A stretch of DNA of 64,000 nucleotides from Fulvimarina endophytica (GTDB taxonomy: Bacteria > Pseudomonadota > Alphaproteobacteria > Rhizobiales > Rhizobiaceae). The translations under genes and the position numbers were made by a program. Of this stretch, positions 1 through 7,715 are shown piece after piece. Each line of letters begins with the position of its first letter. The stretch's first letter is position 1. The stretch lies in the NCBI RefSeq assembly GCF_003403015.1, contig NZ_QURL01000001.1:680483-744482 (forward strand). The letters run 5' to 3'. The notes under the pieces are model-generated. The model was not told where the DNA came from. It saw only the letters and a program-made list of their open reading frames with translations, and searched no databases.

Positions 1-2236
1 CATGCTTGCCGTCCACCATGAACTTGTCGGTGCCGAGCCGCGACTGGCGAGCGTCCTCGTAGACGCCCTGGGTGATCGCCTTGGCTTCCTCCCAGCTGGC
101 GGCCGGATGCACGTTGACCTCGATGACCCCGGGATCGGGGGCGACGCGGATCACGTTGAGACGCGGATCGTTGGGCGGGGCATAGCCCTCGATCTGGATC
201 GGCATGTCGAGATCGCGCGCCGCGGTCTCGATGGCGTCGAGGAGGTCGAGATAGGCCTCGGTCAGTTCGAGCGGCGGCATGAAGATGCACAGCTTGCCGT
301 CGCGCGGTTCGACCGAAAGAGCCGTCCGCACGAAGCCTGCGATCTCCGCGTTCTCCGACGTGACCGCGGAGAAGGTCGCACCCCGGGGCATCGTCGAGCC
401 GTCCGCATTCGTCCCGAGCGGAGGCAGAGGCGCAACGTCCGGGCGCGTGGGCTCACGGCCGCCGACCGTATCGGCCTTGTCGGACTGGGGATCGTGCGTC
501 TGGCGCTCGGTGCGCCCCCATTGTTCGCGGTTCTGGGGCGGCAGCGGCGGGAAGGGCTGCGTCGGATCGGCCGGATGGATGAACGGATAGTCGCTCGCGC
601 CGAGGAACGGCAGCGAAGCCAGCGGCAGGCGGTAGCCGAGGGCGGAGTCGCCGGGCGTCAGGTAGAGATGCTTGCGCCGCGTGCGCCAGCGCTCCGACAT
701 CCAGCGAACCTTCGAAGAGCGAGCCTGCCAGGCCTGTACCGGCAGGACATGGCCGGTCGGCTTCGACAGTCCGTGATCGAAGACCTTGGCGAGACGCGCG
801 CGTTCCTCGCGGTCCTCGAGCTTGGAGTCCGTCGGCTCCACATTGTTCGGCAGGCCCTGTTCGCGCGCCAGCCAGAAGGCCGCGTCCTCGAAGGCCGGCA
901 TCACGTTCTCGTCCTCGATTTCGAGGTGCCGCGCCACCGCCTTGGTGAAGGTTTCGGATTCGTCCGGGCCGACCGTTCTGTCCGTCGTCTCGCGCGCCAC
1001 GAGATCGCCGTCGCGCCAGATCGGAACGCCGTCCTTGCGCCAGTAGAGGGAGAAGGTCCAGCGCGGCAGGGTTTCGCCCGGATACCACTTGCCCTGGCCG
1101 TAATGGAGGAAGCCGCCCGGCGCGAAGCGGTCGCGCAGGCGGCGGATCAGATCGTCGGCCAGTCCCCTCTTTTTCGGACCGGTGGCGTCGGAATTCCACT
1201 CCGGCGCCTCGAAGTCGTCGATCGACACGAAGGTCGGCTCGCCGCCCATGGTCAGGCGCACATCGTTCGCCGACAGATCCGCATCCACCTTCGCACCGAG
1301 CGCGTCCAGCGCCTGCCAGCTCTCGTCGGAGAACGGATAGGTGACGCGCGGGCGCTCGGCGATGCGCCCGACGGTCATGTCGAAATCGAACTCCACCTCG
1401 GCAAAGCCGACGAGACCGGAGATCGGCGCGGCAGAGCGATAGTGAGGCGTTGCCGCGAGCGGGATATGGCTCTCACCGGTGAGAAGACCGGATGTCGGAT
1501 CGAGCCCGATCCAGCCCGCGCCGGGGAGAAACACCTCGCACCAGGCATGGAGATCGGTGAAATCCTTGTCGGTCCCGGCAGGTCCTTCGAGCGCCACTAC
1601 ATCGGGCTTCAGCTGGATCAGATAACCCGACACGAAACGGGCCGCGAAACCCAGATGCCGCAATGTGTTCACCAGCAGCCAGGAGGAATCGCGGCAGGAG
1701 CCGGAATTTTTCGTCAACGTCTCGTCGGGCGTCTGAACGCCCGGCTCCATGCGCACCAGATAGTCGACGCGCTGGGAGACCTTGTGGTTGAGGCCCACGA
1801 GAAAATCGATCGTCCGCTGGCCGGGTGTGCGATCGATCTCCTTCAGGAACGCCTGAAACGCCTCGCCCGGCGCCTCCGGCTCCAGATAGGACTCCAGTTC
1901 CTTTCGAACCTCGTCGGTATAGGAGAACGGAAACTCCTCGGCATCCTCCTCCACGAAGAAATCGAAGGGATTGTAGACCGTCATGTCGGCGAGGAGATCC
2001 ACCTCGACCTTGAACTCGCGGACGGGTTCGGGAAACACGAAGCGGGCGAGGTAATTGCCGAAGGGGTCCTGGTGCCAGTTGACGAAGTGTTCCGCCGGCG
2101 AAACCCGCAGGGAGTAGGATGGAATGCGAGTGCGCGAGTGGGGCGCCGGGCGCAGCCGGATCACCTGCGGACCCAGGATGACCGGCCGGTCGTACTGGTA
2201 GTGCGTGAGATGGCGGAGACTTGCGAGGATCGACAT
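1..2236 (-). CDS. Transglutaminase family protein with DUF2126 region (3' part cut by window edge)
   Basis: The reading frame stays open from the start at 2236 to the left edge, giving about 745 residues of a protein that is usually about 1,100 long in this family. The N-terminus (MSILASLRHLTHYQYDRPV) matches the bacterial transglutaminase N-terminal region. A transglutaminase-like Cys-His-Asp set is visible: Cys about 181 in SCRDSSWLL, His about 230 in DLHAW and Asp about 245 in LDPTSG. The DUF2126 part follows, with MGGEPTF near residue 329, and FMVDGKH lies close to the window edge. The family is thought to act in peptide or amide bond chemistry, and no substrate is established. It is host DNA, divergent from the metallopeptidase gene. 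The frame read on the other strand is a shadow. Confidence 0.9.
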   Translation of the reverse strand, partial: MSILASLRHLTHYQYDRPVILGPQVIRLRPAPHSRTRIPSYSLRVSPAEHFVNWHQDPFGNYLARFVFPEPVREFKVEVDLLADMTVYNPFDFFVEEDAEEFPFSYTDEVRKELESYLEPEAPGEAFQAFLKEIDRTPGQRTIDFLVGLNHKVSQRVDYLVRMEPGVQTPDETLTKNSGSCRDSSWLLVNTLRHLGFAARFVSGYLIQLKPDVVALEGPAGTDKDFTDLHAWCEVFLPGAGWIGLDPTSGLLTGESHIPLAATPHYRSAAPISGLVGFAEVEFDFDMTVGRIAERPRVTYPFSDESWQALDALGAKVDADLSANDVRLTMGGEPTFVSIDDFEAPEWNSDATGPKKRGLADDLIRRLRDRFAPGGFLHYGQGKWYPGETLPRWTFSLYWRKDGVPIWRDGDLVARETTDRTVGPDESETFTKAVARHLEIEDENVMPAFEDAAFWLAREQGLPNNVEPTDSKLEDREERARLAKVFDHGLSKPTGHVLPVQAWQARSSKVRWMSERWRTRRKHLYLTPGDSALGYRLPLASLPFLGASDYPFIHPADPTQPFPPLPPQNREQWGRTERQTHDPQSDKADTVGGREPTRPDVAPLPPLGTNADGSTMPRGATFSAVTSENAEIAGFVRTALSVEPRDGKLCIFMPPLELTEAYLDLLDAIETAARDLDMPIQIEGYAPPNDPRLNVIRVAPDPGVIEVNVHPAASWEEAKAITQGVYEDARQSRLGTDKFMVDGKH

Positions 2237-2444
2237 TCAGGACTTCCGGATTGGCGTACTCATCGGGCTTGCATCTATGCTTTAGAGGTTTCGCTTCGAG
2301 CCACAAGGGCCGGGCCGGTGCGCGTTTCCTGGAACCCTGCAAAATAACGTTAAGCCTAGCCGGAACACGCGGAACCGTTTCAGCGCTTTACCATTATGGC
2401 GCAGCGCTCCGCGGGGAGCTCGCGATTTTGCTAAGGATCTCGCA

Positions 2445-3581
2445 ATGCAACTCTTTTCCTGCCCGGCATGCGATCAGGTGGTGTTCTTCGAAAACGTGGT
2501 ATGCGAGAAATGCGGCCACGCCCTCGGCTACGATGCCGCCTCGAACGCCATGGTCGCTCTCGAGGCCGATAACGGTCTGTGGAAATCAACCGGCAAATAC
2601 AGCGACGGCAAGACCCGGCGCTATTGCGACAACTATCAGCACGGTGTGTGCAACTGGCTGGTGGAAGCCGATAAGGACGACGCCTACTGTGACGCCTGTG
2701 CGCATAACATCACAGTGCCGGACGCGTCGGACCCCGAGAATGTTCGGCTCTGGAGCGATATGGAAATCGCCAAGCGCCGTCTTTTCTACGCGCTTCTGCG
2801 GCTGAACCTGCCGCTCACGACGCGGGACGAGCATGAAGAAGGCCTCGGTTTCGACTTCCTCGCCGAAGACCCGAACGCGACCGGCAACGTGATGACCGGG
2901 CACGATCGCGGTCTCATCACCATCGCGCTGGCGGAAGCCGACGATGCCGAGCGCGTCAAGCGCCGCGAATCCATGGGCGAGCCCTACCGGACGCTGCTCG
3001 GGCATTTCCGCCACGAGGTCGGCCACTGGTACTGGGACCGCATCGTGCGGGACGGCAATCCCGGTGCGCTGGAGGCGTGCCGCGCCCTCTTCGGCGACGA
3101 CACGGAAGATTACGGCGAAGCCCTGAAGCGTCATTACGAGAACGGGCCGAAGGCGAACTGGCAGGACGAATACGTCTCGTCCTATGCCGGCGCGCATGCC
3201 TGGGAAGATTTCGCGGAAACCTGGGCCCATTACCTTCATATCGTGGACACCCTCGAAACGGGTCACAGCTGGGGCGTCTCCGTCGACCCGCGCGTGTCCG
3301 ACAAGGGGCTGCTCACGACGAAGATCGACTTCGATCCCTACGCATCCGAAACGACGATCGATCAGATCACCGAGGCTTGGCTCCCGCTTTCGGCGTCGCT
3401 GAACTCCTTCAACCGCGCCATGGGCCATCAGGATCTTTATCCGTTCGTCCTGTCGCCCGCGGTCATCGAGAAGCTCGGCTTCATGCACGATCTGGTGCGC
3501 GGACGGGCAGGTCAGGGAATGTCCCAGTCCAATGACGGGTTCGGACAGGCGCCCGCATCCGGCCAGTTCCAGGCGGCCTGA
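2445..3581 (+). CDS. Putative zinc-binding metallopeptidase (Peptidase_Mx type)
   Basis: This 378-residue protein opens with a zinc ribbon (CPAC at 6-9, CEKC at 20-23). More paired cysteines follow before residue 100 (YCDN, VCNW, YCDACAH). A gluzincin HEVGH motif sits at residues 190-194 in FRHEVGHWYW. The glutamate-rich stretch DEYVSSYAGAHAWEDFAETW downstream is a plausible source of the third metal ligand. This architecture matches the bacterial putative zinc metallopeptidases of Pfam Peptidase_Mx, whose substrates are unknown. No signal peptide is seen, so it is probably cytoplasmic. It stands alone, with a strong terminator 24 bases after the stop. Confidence 0.85.
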   Translation: MQLFSCPACDQVVFFENVVCEKCGHALGYDAASNAMVALEADNGLWKSTGKYSDGKTRRYCDNYQHGVCNWLVEADKDDAYCDACAHNITVPDASDPENVRLWSDMEIAKRRLFYALLRLNLPLTTRDEHEEGLGFDFLAEDPNATGNVMTGHDRGLITIALAEADDAERVKRRESMGEPYRTLLGHFRHEVGHWYWDRIVRDGNPGALEACRALFGDDTEDYGEALKRHYENGPKANWQDEYVSSYAGAHAWEDFAETWAHYLHIVDTLETGHSWGVSVDPRVSDKGLLTTKIDFDPYASETTIDQITEAWLPLSASLNSFNRAMGHQDLYPFVLSPAVIEKLGFMHDLVRGRAGQGMSQSNDGFGQAPASGQFQAA

Positions 3582-3604
3582 GACATCGGTTCGAGAACCC
3601 CGAA

Positions 3605-3634
3605 CGCCCATCGCTTCACCCGAAGCGATGGGCG
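3605..3634 (+). terminator. Stem-loop terminator after the metallopeptidase gene
   Basis: A perfect 13-bp stem (CGCCCATCGCTTC with its complement) closes a 4-base loop, 24 bases after the stop codon. Only a short T-poor tail follows, so part of the termination may rely on stem strength or Rho. Confidence 0.7.
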
Positions 3635-3913
3635 TCGTTCGTCGTGCGCCGCGAACGGGGCTCCTGTTTACTGCTGCCGCATCGAATGGCCCGTAAACCG
3701 GGTCCACTTCTCTGTCCGATACTGTAGAGGGCACTGATCGCGGGATTGGTGCGCCCCGAAGACGCGCGACCAGCTTTGCCGCTCGCCTCAGAAGGACCGG
3801 GTACTCACGCCGATTGCGAGAGCGCCGCTGAAACGAGCGCAAGATCGCATGGGTGCCTCACGGCGCACGCCGTTCGGGCAGGCGGTCAAGGCAGCGACCA
3901 AAAACAAGGAGGT
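3635..3913. other. Host intergenic stretch next to attL, no gene seen
   Basis: These 279 bases separate the terminator from attL. Short frames exist, but none has a credible start site or protein-like composition. Before integration this was the sequence downstream of tRNA-Gly. A T-run on the minus strand (complement of CCAAAAACAAGG, 3899-3910) could have ended the tRNA transcript. Confidence 0.5.
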
Positions 3914-3961
3914 TTGGAGCGGGTAGCGGGAATCGAACCCGCGTATTCAGCTTGGAAGGCT
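3914..3961 (-). other. attL: 48-bp core, remnant 3' part of tRNA-Gly
   Basis: Identity with 59699-59746 is exact over 48 bp. It runs from the base outside the CCA end to the anticodon stem, and the two sites diverge at 3962. The tRNA 5' half is absent here, so this copy is non-functional. Confidence 0.95.
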
Positions 3962-3990
3962 CTGAAATCTGCAACCATTTCAATGGCTGC

Positions 3991-4049
3991 GTGTCACAAG
4001 ACGGAAGCGGTGTCACTGATTGGTTCCGCTTCCGTTCACAGCGTGTCAC
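3991..4049. promoter_or_regulatory. Candidate integrase arm sites at attL (three GTGTCAC)
   Basis: GTGTCAC occurs at 3991-3997, 4010-4016 and 4043-4049. Its complement GTGACAC occurs at 59645-59651 and 59665-59671, with CTGACAC at 59656-59662 beside attR. A heptamer clustered on the phage side of both cores fits arm-type sites bound by the N-terminal domain of a tyrosine integrase. The middle attL copy is enclosed by a perfect 10-bp inverted repeat (4001-4010 with 4026-4035). Confidence 0.6.
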
Positions 4050-4105
4050 TGGCCTGCCAGGTGAACTATCTGGCGCGCTTGCCCGGCCTTCGCTACGCTC
4101 AACGA

Positions 4106-4384
4106 ATGACGAGCAAGCCCGATCCCCTCACCGGCCATCCGCCCGACACCCTTGCCCATCTCCAAGCGCTCAAGATGGACATCACCGCATGGTGCGGAAC
4201 TCATGGGTGCGGGCACTGGCGACCCGGCCGCCTCGAATCGTTGATCGCGCACTACGGGCCCGGCGAAGTCTACATCAGTCGCCTTCCGATCCTCGCGAGC
4301 AAGATGCGTTGCGACAAGTGCGGCGAGGCGAACGTCGAACTGACGATCAGCGCGAACACCCAATACCACCGGAACGACAAATAG
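4106..4384 (+). CDS. Small phage protein with two-part zinc ribbon
   Basis: This 92-residue protein starts at the internal ATG; upstream frame crosses attL and is not coding. It carries CGTHGCGH near residue 30 and MRCDKCG near residue 67, giving Cys/His pairs that could hold one zinc ion. Between them is a RPGRLESLIAHYGPG stretch resembling helix-containing zinc-ribbon proteins of alphaproteobacterial phages. Function is unknown. It is the only plus-strand gene at the left prophage end, with its stop inside a bidirectional terminator. Confidence 0.7.
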   Translation: MTSKPDPLTGHPPDTLAHLQALKMDITAWCGTHGCGHWRPGRLESLIAHYGPGEVYISRLPILASKMRCDKCGEANVELTISANTQYHRNDK

Positions 4385-4412
4385 CCCGCCCCATCCGAAG
4401 ATGAGGCGGGCT
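4383..4412. terminator. Bidirectional terminator between convergent genes
   Basis: The 8-bp stem AGCCCGCC/GGCGGGCT continues, after one mismatch, into CATC/GATG around a CGAA tetraloop. It lies exactly between the stop of the plus-strand zinc-ribbon gene and the stop of the minus-strand lysis operon, so it can serve both. Confidence 0.75.
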
Positions 4413-4434
4413 GATAAGTCGCGATTCGCGCCGG

Positions 4435-4794
4435 TCACTTCATCCGCGAAACCTGCGTTCCCAGATCGGTGATTGCCCGAGTTAGGTCGGACAGGTCGCG
4501 GACCTCTTGATGCAGATCCCGCATCGCCCTCGTCTGATCCTTGATCGCCTCGGTTTGCTCACGGAGAGCCACGACCTGCGACGTGATCGCGAGAGACTGT
4601 CCCGCCACTTCGCCCGAAAGCTTTTCGACTGACCGGCTATCGACCAGCGCCCCGGCAATCTGGACGGTCGGCGCGGAAGAATGCTCGTCCTCACCGCCTG
4701 AAGATCGGCCGCGCTTGATACCGAAGTAGGCCAGGAGGCCCGTAACGATGATCAGGATGCCGTTGGCGTAATCTGCGATGCCTGCGCTATCCAT
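4435..4794 (-). CDS. Membrane-anchored coiled-coil protein, last gene of lysis cassette
   Basis: The 119-residue product has one N-terminal transmembrane segment (about residues 10-27, ILIIVTGLLAYFGI). A charged linker and a long heptad-like helix follow (residues 55-115). Topology resembles an i-spanin or a small phage membrane accessory protein, but there is no family signature to prove it. Its start overlaps the end of the upstream membrane gene by 8 bases. Position after endolysin and holin-like genes supports a role in lysis. Confidence 0.7.
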   Translation of the reverse strand: MDSAGIADYANGILIIVTGLLAYFGIKRGRSSGGEDEHSSAPTVQIAGALVDSRSVEKLSGEVAGQSLAITSQVVALREQTEAIKDQTRAMRDLHQEVRDLSDLTRAITDLGTQVSRMK

Positions 4795-5248
4795 GCCGCC
4801 TACCCCGTCCGCGCGGTCGAATGTCGGTGCCGGATCGGTATAGGTTCAGCAATTCCATGCAGCAGAACGTGCCGTAGGCGATGATGGCTGACGGCGCCCC
4901 GCCGAGCTCGATGAACGCTTGGATGAAGCAGAGCGTCCATTGCGACCAGAACGCGATGCCGACCAGCGAGGCTGCGAACCGGATATGAGGAGAAAGCCTG
5001 AAGCCCTGGAATGTCCCGTTGATGACGAGCGCTGCGAACCGCATCACGCCGCACGCCAGAACGACAGCGGCCCACGCTGCCTCGCTCCCCCAATCCGCAA
5101 GGCTTTCGAACGAGGGGGAGACTGAGAACATGTTCGGCGACAGGTGAAAGGCGACCGCCATGCCGAAGGTCGGCAGCATCATCACCCATTCGGTCGCACG
5201 GATCGGGAAGTGATCGGTGATGCCCCGAATGACGCGAAGAACGATCAT
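4787..5248 (-). CDS. Multi-pass membrane protein, holin-like
   Basis: The start ATG at 5248 overlaps the stop of the preceding 31-residue gene (ATGA). The 153-residue product shows about four hydrophobic segments (VMMLPTFGMAVAF, AAVVLACGVMRFAALVI, FAASLVGIAFW, and around CFIQAFIELG). It ends in an arginine-rich tail (RPRGRGRRHG) expected to face the cytoplasm. Several membrane spans next to an endolysin make a holin or holin-like role the best guess. I do not recognise a named family. Confidence 0.7.
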   Translation of the reverse strand: MIVLRVIRGITDHFPIRATEWVMMLPTFGMAVAFHLSPNMFSVSPSFESLADWGSEAAWAAVVLACGVMRFAALVINGTFQGFRLSPHIRFAASLVGIAFWSQWTLCFIQAFIELGGAPSAIIAYGTFCCMELLNLYRSGTDIRPRGRGRRHG

Positions 5249-5340
5249 GGGATCGCCCCAAACACGATCGTGAACGCGAAGAGGAGAGCCGCGATCGCAA
5301 GGACAATGGCGGCCGGGTCCCACTTGCCGAACACTGTCAT
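5245..5340 (-). CDS. 31-residue single-span membrane peptide in lysis cassette
   Basis: An ATG at 5340 overlaps the endolysin stop (ATGA). The frame reads MTVFGKWDPAAIVLAIAALL and on to a stop that overlaps the next ATG by ATGA as well. Most of it is one transmembrane helix (about residues 10-30). The double stop/start overlap strongly suggests real translation by coupling. It could be a pinholin, antiholin or small lysis regulator; there is no homology evidence. Genes this short are usually missed. Confidence 0.65.
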   Translation of the reverse strand: MTVFGKWDPAAIVLAIAALLFAFTIVFGAIP

Positions 5341-6248
5341 GCATCCTTTGGCGACAGCCGGTAATCGCGCGCCTTGTACGCGGCCCACCACGAGCCAATC
5401 GCACCGGTCACGCTCATGACGATCAGCGTCACGGCAACCATCGCCTGAGGATCACCAGACCATTCGGTCGGGAAGCTGCCGGTGGTCGACCAGAGATAGA
5501 CGATCGCTCCGCCGAGGCCGGATCCGGCCAGCGAGCCGGCGCCTCCCTTGTTCGCCTTGTTCGTGCTTTCGATTGGCGTGAGATCAGGCGTCATTGCCGG
5601 CCCTCCGTTGTGGCCGATCGGGGCGGGCTGCTGTTCCGCGGTCATAGCGGGTTCCTTCGTTTCGGGACGAGGCGTCGGGACCGGAACCTGCGCCGGCATA
5701 GCATCCCCAAGCTCTTTCGCGCCCCGCAGGAGGGATTCGATCTCCTCGGGCTCCACCAGCGCCTTGTTCAGCTTGTCGCCGCTGTAGTAGGTCGACCCGC
5801 GCGTTACCTGCCGATGCGCGCCCTTCGTGTCGGCGAGGACCGGGAAGGACGCCCATTCCATCGCAAGGCGTTTGCCGAACTCGGTCAGGCTGATCGTGCC
5901 GGCCATGAACTGCTCGTAGCCGCGCCGCTTCAGAAGATGGAAGGCCAGCCGGTCCTGAAGATCCGGGTCCATGAGCTGCGATCCCCGCAAGCCGAGTTCG
6001 CGCTTCAGGTCCGTCAGTGTGGCCCGCATGAACTGGTAGCCGCCCGATGCCGACGAACCGTAGAGCTTCGTGAACGACGACTGAGCGCCGATCAGTTCGT
6101 CCACGGTCATCCGCGTGACGGGCTCGGGAAGCTTGTCCTGATTGAACCCGTAGATGACGTTGTAGCCGGACGGCCCGTCCGTGCCGACCTCTGTCTGGCG
6201 GATGAAGTCGAGGATGCGAGCGGCGGCGAGAGGTACGCTGCGGTCCAT
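5337..6248 (-). CDS. Endolysin (lysozyme-like) with C-terminal membrane region
   Basis: The 303-residue product starts at 6248 behind an AGGAG site 7 bases upstream. Residues 1-165 look like a phage lysozyme or muramidase: a putative catalytic Glu20 in RQTEVG, then GGYQFM and a DLQDRLAFHLLKRRGYEQF helix. A proline-rich linker contains IGHNGGP, a short motif recurrent in alphaproteobacterial phage proteins. The C-terminus carries hydrophobic segments (GGAIVYLW and AMVAVTLIVMSVTGAIGSWW), so it is probably membrane-tethered. It heads the lysis cassette and is coupled to the small membrane genes downstream. Confidence 0.8.
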   Translation of the reverse strand: MDRSVPLAAARILDFIRQTEVGTDGPSGYNVIYGFNQDKLPEPVTRMTVDELIGAQSSFTKLYGSSASGGYQFMRATLTDLKRELGLRGSQLMDPDLQDRLAFHLLKRRGYEQFMAGTISLTEFGKRLAMEWASFPVLADTKGAHRQVTRGSTYYSGDKLNKALVEPEEIESLLRGAKELGDAMPAQVPVPTPRPETKEPAMTAEQQPAPIGHNGGPAMTPDLTPIESTNKANKGGAGSLAGSGLGGAIVYLWSTTGSFPTEWSGDPQAMVAVTLIVMSVTGAIGSWWAAYKARDYRLSPKDA

Positions 6249-6300
6249 GGTCTGTCTCCTGGGCACGAAAAAGCCGCCCACGGCGATCCGAGGACGGCGC

Positions 6301-6326
6301 AAAGAAAAAGCCCGCGCGAGGCGGGC
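6301..6326 (-). terminator. Intrinsic terminator upstream of the lysis cassette
   Basis: Read on minus, a 6-bp GC stem (GCCCGC/GCGGGC) with a 5-base loop is followed by TTTTTCTTT. It would stop late transcripts from the tail operon 53 bases before the endolysin start. The lysis genes therefore need read-through, antitermination or their own promoter. Confidence 0.75.
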
Positions 6327-6584
6327 GGTGAACGGCGGCACACGGATGCACCGCACGAGACGTTTAAGTCCCGAAGTATTGGTCCCGTGATCTGCTTAAA
6401 TCTTGGAGAAATCTGATCGCCGGCATCGCGAACAGACACTCTCTGCGTTCCATGCAGCTACACGTTTTCGGCGCTATTCAGGATTGATGGATCGGCTTTC
6501 AAATTGCGGACCTAACGCGGCGCAGTTATCAACGGAAGCGCGGCGGTCGTCCCTGTCTGCGTCGCCAAATTTCGGAGCCGGTAG
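6327..6584. other. Non-coding gap between lysis cassette and methyltransferase
   Basis: This 258-bp stretch is less GC-rich than its surroundings. It separates divergent genes: endolysin on minus and methyltransferase on plus. Promoters for either are expected here, but I could not settle convincing -35/-10 pairs. Confidence 0.4.
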
Positions 6585-7445
6585 ATGCTTTCCCATACGT
6601 TTGAATTCATGAAGCGCGCGGAACAAAACGCGAGCAATCTCGAAGAATTACGAAAAATGATTCAGAATATCTCTCTAGACGAGTTTGGAGAGATATTACT
6701 GCGCATGCCGGACAATGAATTTCCAAAGCTCTCAGAGATGCTTCCGGCGATGGCGAGCCAAGAAACCCAACACATTTGGACGGGTGGATGGGGCGACCAG
6801 TTGCTTTCGCAAAGCACGAGCTTCGTTAACACGCTCACGAGCAGCTATGCGGACATCGTTGGGAAGCCGCTGGATTCGAGCAGAGTCTTGGACTTCGGAT
6901 GCGGATGGGGGCGCCTTCTTCGCCTCATGCTATACCACTGCGACCAGAAGCTTCTTTACGGTTGCGACGCATATGAACCCTCATTGTCACTGGCGAAAAA
7001 CGACGGGATACCAGCGAATCTCGCGCTATCCGATGTTCACCCAAAAACGCTTCCGTTTCGAAACGTGAAGTTCGATCTCGTCTATGCGTTCTCTGTATTC
7101 ACTCATTTGTCAGAGCGATCGGCTTGGAGTGCATTGGCAGCGATTAGGAAATCGATCAGCAACGATGGATTGCTGCTGATAACAGTTCGTCCGGAAGAGT
7201 TCTGGAGCAATGCGGTATCATTCGCATCGCCGATCAATCCTGACGATTACATGAAAATGCACCGTAGGAATGGCTGCGCATGGCTTCCCGGAACGGTAGA
7301 CGAGGTCGACGGGGATATCCCATATGGCGATATCTCGTTCTCGATCGAATACCTGACGGGAAAGCTGCCTAACTGGTCCATCGTTCGTTCTGGGCGAACC
7401 CTTCTAGACCCATACCAAGTTTTCGTTTGGCTGCGACCTTCCTAG
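6585..7445 (+). CDS. Class I SAM-dependent methyltransferase, cargo (moron) gene
   Basis: The 286-residue product has the SAM-binding motif VLDFGCGWGRLLRL (about residues 103-116) and a post-I acidic residue in YGCDAYEPS. It also has a FDLVYAFSVFTHLSE segment typical of small-molecule or glycan methyltransferases rather than DNA methyltransferases. GGAG lies 7 bases before the ATG. The gene is visibly AT-richer than the phage and runs against the tail operon between fibre genes and lysis genes, so it is probably transferred cargo. Methylation of a surface glycan or another small acceptor is a plausible role, but this is inference. Confidence 0.8.
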   Translation: MLSHTFEFMKRAEQNASNLEELRKMIQNISLDEFGEILLRMPDNEFPKLSEMLPAMASQETQHIWTGGWGDQLLSQSTSFVNTLTSSYADIVGKPLDSSRVLDFGCGWGRLLRLMLYHCDQKLLYGCDAYEPSLSLAKNDGIPANLALSDVHPKTLPFRNVKFDLVYAFSVFTHLSERSAWSALAAIRKSISNDGLLLITVRPEEFWSNAVSFASPINPDDYMKMHRRNGCAWLPGTVDEVDGDIPYGDISFSIEYLTGKLPNWSIVRSGRTLLDPYQVFVWLRPS

Positions 7446-7451
7446 GACAAC

Positions 7452-7715
7452 TCAGGCTTGAGAAGGATCCGAATCTTTTGGCTTCTTCTCCTGAGAATCC
7501 AGCCACTCCTTGAAGCCAGGCACCGAGGACGAAACTCGTTTGAGTTCGTCCTCCGGGAGATGATGGGATAAGGCAGAGAAGGCACCCTCTGCCGCCTTCT
7601 CTGCTTTGTTCAGGACCGCCTTTAGCGAGTGGACGTGCGTCTCCAGCTCGGCGGCGTAATCAAGCGCCCCTTCACGCTGCTTGCGGAGTGCATCAATAAG
7701 GATTTGCTGGCTCAT
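7452..7715 (-). CDS. Small coiled-coil protein after the tail fibre
   Basis: The ATG at 7715 overlaps the fibre gene stop (TGATG) and has GGAGG 5 bases upstream, preferred over a longer in-frame start. The 87-residue product is mostly helical (QILIDALRKQREGALDYAAE and following), with a lysine/aspartate-rich end. Its position directly after a fibre gene suggests a fibre chaperone or accessory protein. No family is recognised. Confidence 0.7.
   Translation of the reverse strand: MSQQILIDALRKQREGALDYAAELETHVHSLKAVLNKAEKAAEGAFSALSHHLPEDELKRVSSSVPGFKEWLDSQEKKPKDSDPSQA

Noticed and set aside
2..2347. 781-residue open frame on plus
   Set aside because: It is the shadow of the transglutaminase/DUF2126 gene on minus, whose protein shows real motifs (SCRDSSW, DLHAW, MGGEPTF).
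3746..4105. 5' extension of the zinc-ribbon gene across attL
   Set aside because: It would read through the tRNA-derived core and host DNA; the internal ATG at 4106 fits the protein-like part.
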